From Aspidiotus rigidus (lineage: Eukaryota; Arthropoda; Insecta; Hemiptera; Diaspididae): 64,000 bases of DNA. The position numbers and the translations under genes are program-made. The notes under the pieces are model-generated. The model ran no database searches. It was not told where the DNA came from and saw only the letters and a list, made by a program, of their open reading frames with translations. Every line of letters begins with the position of its first letter. Position 1 is the stretch's first letter. The stretch lies in NCBI GenBank assembly GCA_035079385.1, contig JAVHKY010000052.1, forward strand, positions 4,402,001-4,466,000. The letters are read 5' to 3'. This document shows, piece by piece, positions 54,633 to 64,000 of this stretch.

Positions 54633-55089
54633 TTACGGCGAAAAAGAAATAACATTAAAGTGAGGGAAATTCTCTATCCCCCTGAGGTACTCCAACGTGT
54701 TCATGTTTTCGTACTCTGTTGCGATGTGTTCTTGTCGTTCTTGCAGGTCGCGCCACTTTTTTTCAGGTGCGTATTTAACTTTTTTGGCTAATGCAAACTC
54801 CTGGATGTATATTTCGACGTCTTTTGAAATTCCACGATAGCGGAGTATAAATCGGGATGGTCTGTGCCAACTATTTGGCGGAAAAGATTGTATCAGCCCT
54901 CGCATCAGCATCACCATCATGTTTGTCGTCATCTTCTTCGCGGTGCTGACCATTGTTATCGGAATCGTACAGTTAGAACTGCTCGCCAATAAGCGTCTTT
55001 TTGTAGGCATCTGGAACATCTTGTAGGTCAGCCAACGTGATAGGGTTTTCAGGCGTGTTTGCCTTACGGGCACGCTGAATACAAATCTT
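54633..55089 (-). pseudogene. Possible MULE remnant, copy 2
   Basis: Same sequence as 2909-3365 within the large duplication, including the stop inside the GEQF...LYDS segment. Confidence 0.35.
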
Positions 55090-57303
55090 CGTATGATTTA
55101 GTTTTTTTTTTTTTTTTTTTTTTTTTTAGCGCTCTTGGCGTGAGCCTTGGGTGACCAGATGGTACTCTTTTTAGTGGAAAAATACTCTTTCTCGTCGCCG
55201 AAAAAGTCAACTCTATCTAATCCTTAAGATAAGCTCAAAGTACTCCATCCTATAAAATCTGTAGTCCTTTTTTTTCAAAATACTCTTTTGGTGTTACAAC
55301 ACACTCTGTGTACTCTTTTTGTCACCGACCCCAGAGGGTTTTTTTAACAGGGAACCCGTTTTATCGGAGGGTATTTTGAAGAAAAATGACAGGCACCGGG
55401 ATGTAAAATGTGGGACTTGGAAAAATTTTTACCTCCGGGCTACGTATGATAGGAAGGCGAATTTTGCAAATAGTAAAGTATTAGTTATAATTACTTTTTT
55501 TAATACGTGCCCGTCAAACTGGCCGTTAATCAGCTGTTTTCAATAGGTAAACTACGGTAGCTGTTCCCTTTGCTACTTTTTATTTGAAAACGTTGATTGG
55601 TTGATAACTCTTTTTGTAGTTGATTGATCTGAACGACACCAAATTCAAAAGATCGAAAATCGTTTACTCTTTCCATATAATATTTATGAACTTTTTCCCC
55701 GCAGAATCGAATACTGCTTGCAAATCAATGATGAACGTGTTTTTCGAAAATTTTTCCATAAGAGCCTGTATATAAAATTCAAACTTGGCCCCGTATTTTT
55801 CATCATCGCGACGGTGCCAGCCTTAATATTCCGGCCTGATACTCGAGACGGAACGTATTAAAACCAAAAATTGTGTTATACACACTCCATCAGCTTGTGA
55901 TAATGATGAGTCACTCGTCCTTTTAGCCTTCACTCACCTTGGGCTTGTTTTATAAAACTTGGACTTGTAACTACATCACTCGCTTTAGGTTAAAGCCTTG
56001 TATACTTACCTAATAAATAACTATTTTTTATTCATCATCGCAAAATAAAATAAAACGAATAAAAATAAAGGTCATAACAATTTTTTAATTATAATCAAAT
56101 GACATGTGTCGCCCTTTCGTCTAGTTTCTGAAAACGGCCGTGATATAAGCCTCAACAAGCTATCTCGAACGTGACCTAGTACCGCGGTCGGCTTCCCACT
56201 TTGACGATAGTTCTCGCTACTCAAAACGCTTCGAACATAGAGATACATGAAACGCGTATTCGCAAATACTTTTTGAAACGCCTCTGGTGGTATTGAGATT
56301 TACCCGCATGTGCTCAAATCTTGCTCCCTATTTATTTCGACTTCGTCATTTCACTGATAACGAGCGTTACACGCATTCTGTGCATGCTTATGTTCAAAGA
56401 TTTGATATACACAAATACGTCTAACGTGCGTTACACGCGAGATTTGTTTGCACGCATTTCGTGCATCTCTATGTTCAAAGATTTTGAAGCTAAAACGCAC
56501 CCTTTTCAGAGCGTCTAACAGAGTACTGATGGCGATACAAAACAACTTGAGGATGAATGAAAATAATATCGAAGAACAAAACAATTGACGTACTCGCACA
56601 AGAGCTACTTGTACTAGACTACTACGTTAATTCCGATCTAGGCCTGCAGTGTGCAACTCACACTCAACTCAATTGCTCTCGTGCTCAAATGAGATAAGGT
56701 AACACGTAGTCTGACCTGCAGCGTGCAGTCAACTGATAACATGACGTATGTAAGCAAACTGAAAATTGAAGGAAATAAAAAGTGATTGTAAGGTGGTCTG
56801 CCGCAGCTTGCAGCTGTAGGCCGACCACAAAAACCACGTTTCGGGCAGTGGGGAAAGGTCTGACGTATTTTTGCCGTATACAATCGATAGGTACATCTTA
56901 TCACCAGAGATGTTACACAACATTCAAGTGCACGAAATTCCTTACAAAATCCCTTGACTTTTGTTGCAATTTTCTATTAAAACAAAATTAGGCTACTTTT
57001 GTTTTTGTTACTGAATTTTGATTCCTTATTTCAGCTCAAAATATTTTGTTATTTTCGTTATTTGTTTTAGTTTTTGTGCGAAATGCATTGATTTTGCTGA
57101 GACGTCTCCAATTTTATTTCGGTATTTTTCCTTTTTTCAAAATTTTCTGTTGGAACGAAATTATTTTAATTTTTGTTACTGCTTTGTTTTGTTATTTCAG
57201 CCCAAAAAATTGCGTTAATTTTGTGATTTGTTTTTGTTTTCGTTTTTGTGCAACATCTCTGCTTATCACATCAGATCTATTTGGTCGTTTATACAGGGCT
57301 TGG

Positions 57304-57903
57304 CACGGATCGGATCGCAGATCACGGATCAAAAATTGGCGATCCGAGATCCATATCTGGATCATTTTTTCCCCGCGCTTTATGATCCGCGATTGATCCG
57401 GATCATTTTTTCAATTATGGTTGATTTGATCCGAATCATTTGCATTGATCCGCGCGGATCGCGTTTCTTTTTTCTTGCTCCGGATAAGTGAAAAGCTGTA
57501 GAGCCTTATAATTTTTTCACATAGCAAAACAACCACATTCTCCACGGAGAAAGAAGAAAAAAAGTTTATCCTCCATGTGAGTTCTCGTTTTCATTGTATA
57601 TTACGTACTTCAGAGAATTCTGTCTTGCTCTTTGCCTAAAAATAATTATTATATAACAGGGCTGGGCACGGATCGGATTGCGGATCACGGATCACGGATC
57701 ACTGATTCCCGGATCACGGATCAAATGTTCTGATTCGCAGTTGATTGATCCGTCGGATCGCAAAGAAATGTTAGTGATGCGTGATCCAAATTGTTTTCAA
57801 TGAACAATGATTGCCCGGGTGATACGCGATCGGATCCGCCGAAAGAGAGATGATTCGCGGTCTGCGATCCGGATCAAATTTTCGCGATCTGTGTCCACCC
57901 CTG
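57304..57903. mobile_element. GATC-rich hAT-like element, copy 2
   Basis: Copy of 5577-6176 with one or two substitutions. Same ends and flanks. Confidence 0.6.
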
Positions 57904-57949
57904 GTTTTATACACACTAGCGCAGTCCTCATAATATATATATATATATA

Positions 57950-58907
57950 TCTAATATATAAAGCAGAAAGTTTGTCTGTCTGTCCGTCCTCCTGTCCGTT
58001 TATAACTCGAGAACTACTGGGCCGATCGCTTTCAAACTTTCAGGATGTATTGTCCTCATCCCAGAGCAGCACATAGACTCATAAAAATAAAAATTTGACG
58101 GGGAGGTGCTGAGTAATTTCAAAAAAGGGCGAAAACAATGACTTTTTTCAATATAAAAAAACGTGGTGGTGTAGCTTGCCATGTACGTTAGACCTATGCG
58201 CGTTGAGTGGCGCAGTTTCGAGAATTGAATTATTGTGATAACTCGAGTATAACTCATTTTTATGAAAAATTGAAGAGAACAAAAATTGTAGCCCCTGTAA
58301 TTTCCTTTCGAATGAGCCCGGTTCCAGATTTTTAGGAGGAAATTTTGTGACTACTGTATTCGCTGTACTTCCATACTAAGAAAGTTATTTTATTCACAGT
58401 TTTAAAAACACCTACATAAAGGATTTTACATCCGGTATCTCATACAAGAACCAATGTCTAGACACGGTGCGCACTGCGTATGGGCTAGCGGAAATTACCC
58501 TTTTTTTTACCTGTTGTCCGTGTGTTTTCTTAGGGACTGGCAAAATGTCAATGGATTTGTCTGTATTCTGCTGCGATGAATACAGGCTTCACGCGTTAAG
58601 TCAGCTCTCAAGTGAATTAGTGTGTAAAAAATTTAATTTGGTGATTTTATTTTTGTGCGACTCGGAACTTTGATATATTTTTATAAGTACAGTCGCAGTT
58701 TTTGGTGTCTATTTTCTTATTTTTGAACTGAATAGTTGTGAATTTTGCAAAACTCTTTCCACTGTTTCTTTTTTAAAAATTCATCTGAATTCCAAGATAC
58801 CTACAAAACACACATACCTACAAGATACAGATACCTATAAAGCACAGATATCTACTCAACACACAACTAGCGGTCAGGCGCGCCGGAGGCGCGTCGCCAA
58901 CCGCTAG
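57950..58907 (+). mobile_element. Non-autonomous Helitron, copy 2
   Basis: Same length (958 bp) as 6231-7188, with identical TC start and CTAG end. The left TA tract is 8 bases shorter and the right one 2 bases longer, showing microsatellite drift after the duplication. Confidence 0.8.
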
Positions 58908-59508
58908 TGTATATATATATATATATATATATATACTTACGTTCGCGGAATCTGAGCTCCACAGTATATGTGGGTAACCTGAGATCCACATGATAAAATT
59001 GAGCTAGCGCAACGGGCGCTATACCCACAGTCTTGGAAAATGAATTTAAATGTTATAGGTTGTTCAAGCGTATTCGGCGAAGTAGTTAAGCGATAAGTAC
59101 GCTTCCTTGCGGTGTCTGCTATTATTAAAAGTTTAGCGGCATGTGCAAGCTTGGTGCTTGCGCCTTCATAGCAGAACGCCACACTTTCCCCTCCTCAGTT
59201 TTGAACGTCCCGTTCAAACGCCGGACTCCATACAGCTAGTCTATTTCGGTGGACCACTTTGAACTTTCTGTCCTGTTGGATGCGATAGATGACATTGTTG
59301 ATTCTCTTCACAACTGTCCAAGGTCCTTCCCAGTTGCACTGTAATTTTGGGTTCTTCCCTTTCTTTCTCTGTGGGTTGTAGAACCACACCCTATCCTGAG
59401 GTTCAAACTTGGTTTCATCTGCACAGATGTCATAGCGTGCCTTCATCCGGTCGCTAGCAACTTCTAAATTTTCTCTGACCAGCTCATGTACCTGCTTAAG
59501 TCGGTTCT

Positions 59509-60336
59509 TCAGTTCTTGCGTAAATGGCTTGACTTCTGAGGTGGCTGTGGAGAGGTGCCCATCTCTAAATCACATGGTAATCGAAGTTCTCTTCCAAAAA
59601 TGATTTTTGCAGGTATTTCCTTGGTGCTCTCATGGATTGAAGACCGATAGGCTAGCAGGAACAATGGAAGTAGCTTGTCCCAATTCCGCTGGTCACTATC
59701 AATTACTTTGGATAGGAATTGGTCTATTGTTTTGTTGAACCTCTCGACCATACAATCAGATTGTGGGTGGAGTGGTGTTGTACAAGTTTTCCTCAATCCC
59801 ATCAGCTTGGCCACTTCTCCAAATACCTGGGATTCAAAGTTTCTTCCCTGGTCTGAGTGTAACTCCAGAGGTACTCCAAACCTTGAAATCCAGTTTTCCA
59901 CCAGCGCTGTTGCAACAGTGACGGCTTCACAATTTGGCAGTGGGTAAGCATCCATCCATTTGCTGAAATAATCTCCCACCACTAGAATATAACGATTACC
60001 TTGGTCAGTTTCTGGAAATGGTCCTGAGATATATGCCGCAATCCGTTCAAAAGGGTATCCCACATTGTAGATTTGCATCTTAGCTCGGCCCCTAGTATTG
60101 GGCCCCTTACTGGCATTACATGCTCTGCAACATTGAATCCAATCCTCTACATCACTTCTACAGGCTGGCCAGTAAAACCGTTCCCGAATCTTGGCCAATG
60201 TTTTTGTTATTCCAAGATGACTACCGGATGCGTCATCATGAACACTCTTCAAGATATCTGGTACAAGTGCTTCAGGTATCAGTAGTTGGCGCCCGGGGTG
60301 ATCTGCCATCTGTTGTTTCCCAGATCCGGTAAACAA
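59509..60336 (-). pseudogene. Ty3 integrase core, copy 2, first catalytic Asp lost
   Basis: As the copy at 18308-19135, but the segment RIAADISGP reads RIAAYISGP because of a C to A change at 60033 on the plus strand. This replaces the first Asp of the DDE triad with Tyr and should abolish activity. Two further replacements lie near the C-terminus (Thr to Ile in KETPAK, Pro to Ser in GTPPQ). Confidence 0.9.
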
Positions 60337-61129
60337 TTACATTTTCTACTTAAAACGAGTCCCATTGTAACCATAAGATCTTTAAATTTACCGACTGTGA
60401 GCTGATATCCTGCCAGACTGGTCGTTCACCTTTCTCCTTCCAGGCTAAGATGACTGAAATATCTTTATCCTGTTGTTGAGCATTTCTCATATCCACATTG
60501 GAACCTAGTTGTATGGATTTAACTAAGACTTCTATCTTCACAGCATTGAATACAGTGCTTAATTCTTCTTCAACTTTGGTCTGGAGGAGACAATCCTTGA
60601 CTTCCAACTCATAAAGTGGTATATCTCCACAGGGACTTCTTAAAAGGTCATGCTTCAGATCAATAATCAGCCCATACTTTCGCATCAAATCCAGCCCCAA
60701 AATACAGTCATCTTCGATATCAGCAAGGATGAATTTTCCAGTTATTACCATTGAGGAAATCTTGATAGATGGCTCAACAGTGCCCTTGGTCCAAGCTTGT
60801 TCACCCATGGCAGTCCTGAGGCGGTACTTTTCTCTCCAATTAATGGATAAGCCTGGGATGTCCTTGACCAATTGTGTCTTGATAACTGAACCAGTAGCAG
60901 CGCAGTCCATGCACATGTCTATATTGCGTCCAATACTATCATTCCATCCCGATACATAAATGTTCTCATTTGAAGTACGCATTTTGGAAATTCTTATTTC
61001 TCGGGCCCTTCTCCTTGGCCCTAGAGTTGGTTGGCCCCTGGCAACTCCAGGTTGGAGTTTTCCGCCTTGCAGTGATCTCCACTTAGGGCAACTGAGCTTG
61101 ATGTGACCCTCTTCATTACAGTGGTAGCA

Positions 61130-62347
61130 TCAACGTTTATCTCCAGTTGGTCTGACCTTTGTTTGCTTCAAAACTGTAGAACCTCGTCTACAAGACGCCT
61201 TTCTTGCAGCTTCTACTTCCAGGGCAAAGGATAATGCTTCTTTCAAGGTTTTGCAATGCGCAATGCGAACTTGACTCTGAACCTCCCAGTCAAAAATTCC
61301 ATCAATGAATGCCTCAAGCGCAGTTTGTTCAATGGCTGATATAGTAGCTTCTGGGTAAGCTTGTTGAGTTAATTTGAGAATTTCACTTGAAAATGCCTGA
61401 AGACTTTCTCCACGGTTCTGTCGACGGTATTTCAGTTCTCTTCTTCTGATGGGAGCCAAGTGAGCTTGACCAAAGCGTTGTTCAAGGACCTCAACCAACT
61501 TTTGGTAATTCTTCTTATCACCCTCAGCAATGTTGGACAACAGCTGTAGTGCAGCTCCTCTCAAGCTGACGATCAAATTACCAGCCTTGGCTTTGTCATC
61601 CCATCCATTGAGTTGAGCTGCAATTTCAAACTGTGATTTATACAGTTCCCAAGAGATCTCGCCATCAAATGTTGATATTTTGACTTTGGCCTTTGATGGT
61701 TCCATAACTGGTATGTTTCCTTCATTAGATCCAGAACTGAAAAAAGTAACGCCTGGCGGATCCACAACCATGCTTACTGTTGGATTTCCTTCCAGTCTTT
61801 GAAGTTGTTCCTCTATAATTTTCCATTGTTGCCCAAATTCCTGTTGGATTCCCTCAACCTGATGTTGGATTGGTTCAATTTGGCGTTTAACCTCAACATC
61901 GATAGTCTCTCTTAGCCCATCAAAGATTTCTGCCTTATTCCGTTCGAGTTTCTCCTCCATTGCGTTCTCCATTGCATTCTTGTTCCGTTTGAGTTTCTCC
62001 TCCATTGCATTCTTGTTCCGTTCAAGTTTCTGTTCAATTTTCTGGTCTATTGCAGTAAACCCAGTCTTCAGATCTTCTGAATGTTTAGCCATTGTATCTG
62101 TCAACATTTGCAGCATTGCACTCAAATCTATAGCTGGAGACTGCTTTGTTGGCGTACCGGTCCCAAGGTTTCCGGTAGCCTCGTCAACCTCAAATTCAAA
62201 ATTGGCCACGTCCAAACCCGAGTCTTTGGATGCTTTTTCCAGACGATCGGCTAATTCATTTTTGGTTCTGCTAACAGAGTGGTTACAATTCCGGAGTTCC
62301 TCGCGGAGTTGATCCCGAGTAAGTTCATGAAACTTCTTCTTCACCAT
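61130..62347 (-). CDS. Ty3 SAP-domain gag, copy 2
   Basis: 405 residues, as 19929-21146, with one replacement in the SAP domain (Arg to Cys in LRNRNH). The coiled-coil and capsid regions are unchanged. Confidence 0.88.
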   Translation of the reverse strand: MVKKKFHELTRDQLREELRNCNHSVSRTKNELADRLEKASKDSGLDVANFEFEVDEATGNLGTGTPTKQSPAIDLSAMLQMLTDTMAKHSEDLKTGFTAIDQKIEQKLERNKNAMEEKLKRNKNAMENAMEEKLERNKAEIFDGLRETIDVEVKRQIEPIQHQVEGIQQEFGQQWKIIEEQLQRLEGNPTVSMVVDPPGVTFFSSGSNEGNIPVMEPSKAKVKISTFDGEISWELYKSQFEIAAQLNGWDDKAKAGNLIVSLRGAALQLLSNIAEGDKKNYQKLVEVLEQRFGQAHLAPIRRRELKYRRQNRGESLQAFSSEILKLTQQAYPEATISAIEQTALEAFIDGIFDWEVQSQVRIAHCKTLKEALSFALEVEAARKASCRRGSTVLKQTKVRPTGDKR

Positions 62348-62919
62348 TTTGAATCACCACAAGCTTCAAACGCACAGAGTAGGCTTACGCAATCCCACTT
62401 CTGACACCAGTTGTGACGTTCTACCAGTCACTGAATATCTCTTGACGCCAATAATAAAGAACAATTACGAAAACCGAGCTTTATTACTGGTACCGCAAGT
62501 ACAACACATCTAAACACCGTTAAACTGTAACACAATCGCGTTAAAAAACGAGAACACGTTAACTATCGCTTTTAAGATTACAACTGAATCGCTCTATCGG
62601 GTTGCTGCCGGCTATTTATAGTCTCACCCTTAATTCCAGAATTCTCGAGATTTCTTCTAGAACGGCAAACAGGTTATGCAAGAGCCCTTACAATCAATCG
62701 AGCACGTTCTAGGTTGTTCAAGCGTATTCGGCGAAGTAGTTAAGCGATAAGTACGCTTCCTTGCGGTGTCTGCTATTATTAAAAGTTTAGCGGCATGTGC
62801 AAGCTTGGTGCTTGCGCCTTCATAGCAGAACGCCACAATATGTTCAAAATTATAGTTTTCAAATTTTCACACTACTTTCTTCTTCCGATACCTGCTGTAT
62901 ATTTGTTTTACGGTTTCAG

Positions 62920-63041
62920 GATGTACGCAGCTTCATCTTATCCGCCAGAGGTACCCCAGACCTTAATTGAGGAGTACGGGCATGTCAATAGTGTCCACAT
63001 AATGTTTCTCAAGGATGAGACGTTCACATCTAATAAGCTTT
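62920..63041 (+). CDS. Methyltransf_FA gene, first visible exon, copy 2
   Basis: Same exon borders as 21719-21840. One third-position change (GTG to GTC) keeps the protein unchanged. The remaining exons would lie beyond the window. If the duplication is real, a second gene copy or fragment exists. Confidence 0.55.
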
Positions 63042-63417
63042 GTGAGTAAATATTCAATTTTAACTCATGAATGAGGTATCTCTATAATATTCTTCTCCCC
63101 TAAATACAAAGATGTATTAATTGTATTGGGTTCGTGCACAGAGTAAACCAAGTTCGTCTAAGAGAGCTCGAGACACGGGCATCATCCTTAGGCGAACTCT
63201 AAACTACGAATTTGGATGAATCATACACTCAATAATATGCGTTGTGTACAGCTGTATGCAGAGCTTGACGCGCACTCAAGGCGTTAGGCGAACCTAAACT
63301 ACAAATTTGGATGATGCCTGTATTCGTTAACGATATAGGTGGTGTAGCAAAGACGACCTCTGTCTGTGGGCTTGTGCCAGAGGCTCGTGCTTGTTCTACA
63401 AGTCACAAATCAGCCAG

Positions 63418-63857
63418 TAGATTGAATTATCGTGACGTCAGTCATTGTAAACTCCGTAACAACAACGCGCGAACACACTTCAAAAACCCTTCAATGTGAT
63501 CGATTATTCCTTTCTTGGTTCTATCACATTATCGATTCTCATAAGAAATACACTGGAACGTTTCGATCATACGTTCAAATTGAAAAACCAGAAATAATAA
63601 GCGATTGCGTGTTTATAAGTATTCAGAAGTAGGAAGTTCTCAAGTATTTGAAAATGTACCTGCGGCTCTTTATTTATTTCTGGTTATCAAATTTGAACGT
63701 TAGATCGAAACATTCCCGTGTATTTCTTATTATGGAGCATTTTTTTGTTTATGAACGAAGTTTGTAATTTAGAGTAAAGTTGACGATTTTAACGAGCTGT
63801 AGGGTATGTCGGGGTAAACGGATGCGGAGCTTGTGACGTCACGATAATTCAGTCTGT
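63418..63857. mobile_element. Fold-back MITE with CRE-like ends, copy 2
   Basis: Copy of 22217-22656 within duplicated part B. Both TGACGTCA-bearing ends are kept. Confidence 0.65.
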
Positions 63858-64000
63858 TGCAGTAGCTTTTCTTTTCTTCAGTGTACCGATTGTTGTTCAA
63901 CGACCTTTCAATGTTGATGTGATATTGATTACTAATTTTATTGTTCTAGTATTCATTTTAGAGAAGAGTACTGCTTCTGCACTGATACGCAGATTTGGTA

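Larger units (their letters stand above)
51725..59058. repeat. Large duplicated block, part A, copy 2
   Basis: Copy of 1-7337, ending at a junction where TAG (59056-59058) is shared by both source positions (7335-7337 and 17855-17857). Confidence 0.97.
59058..62837 (-). mobile_element. Ty3 element lacking RT, copy 2, truncated 3' LTR
   Basis: Copy of 17857-21636. The 3' LTR is cut to 126 bp by the junction at 59056-59058, while the 5' LTR (62412-62837) is complete. Genes: integrase C-terminal part 59195-59541, integrase core 59509-60336, protease-linker 60350-60982, gag 61130-62347. The primer-binding site is at 62391-62409. The same lack of RT, the same frame changes and the same TGA before the knuckle are present, so all predate the duplication. 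Confidence 0.92.
59059..64000. repeat. Large duplicated block, part B, copy 2
   Basis: Copy of 17858-22799 at a constant offset of 41,201 bases to the end of the window. A few substitutions are visible, such as at 60033 and 62995. Confidence 0.97.

Overview
The window looks like a transposon-dense stretch of an arthropod, probably insect, nuclear genome. The signs are AT-rich intergenic DNA, split coding exons with GT/AG borders, and arthropod-typical mobile elements: Ty3 and BEL/Pao retrotransposons, R1- and jockey-like LINEs, Penelope-like elements, a Helitron and hAT-like MITEs. The one likely host gene encodes a protein with a farnesoic acid O-methyltransferase-like (Methyltransf_FA) domain. 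The species cannot be fixed from the sequence alone.

Layout, left to right. 1-7337: old repeats, namely a Penelope (PLE) GIY-YIG fragment followed by a hammerhead ribozyme motif, a Mutator-like remnant, a GATC-rich hAT-like MITE and a non-autonomous Helitron. 7338-17556: a jockey-like LINE fragment, a decayed Ty3 pol fragment, a three-copy dispersed repeat, a tRNA-derived fold-back insertion and two clusters of a GAGCTCC-type motif. 17557-21636: a nearly intact Ty3 LTR element on the minus strand that lacks reverse transcriptase and RNase H. 21719-29370: the Methyltransf_FA-like gene, with MITEs in its introns. 30607-33010: two PLE pieces, one folded head to head. 33817-39478: a broken BEL/Pao element carrying what looks like a nested foreign LTR. 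39498-41860 and 42335-43316: two LINE fragments in opposite orientations.

The most interesting unit is 43762-49781. Inverted repeats of about 435 bp enclose a single decayed gene of a widespread but functionally uncharacterised metazoan protein family, with AT-hook-like and zinc-binding N-terminal segments, PIN/FEN-like acidic motifs and a tesmin-like Cys-rich tail. The arrangement suggests that this family is carried by a DNA transposon.

From 51725 the window repeats itself: 51725-59058 copies 1-7337 and 59056-64000 copies 17855-22799 at very high identity. A 10,520-bp segment is missing between the two parts, with TAG microhomology at the joint. This is either a tandem duplication of at least 51.7 kb with a deletion in the second copy, or two haplotypes placed in series by the assembly. 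Apart from the Methyltransf_FA-like gene, nothing here looks like a functioning host gene; nearly all other coding sequence is mobile-element debris.
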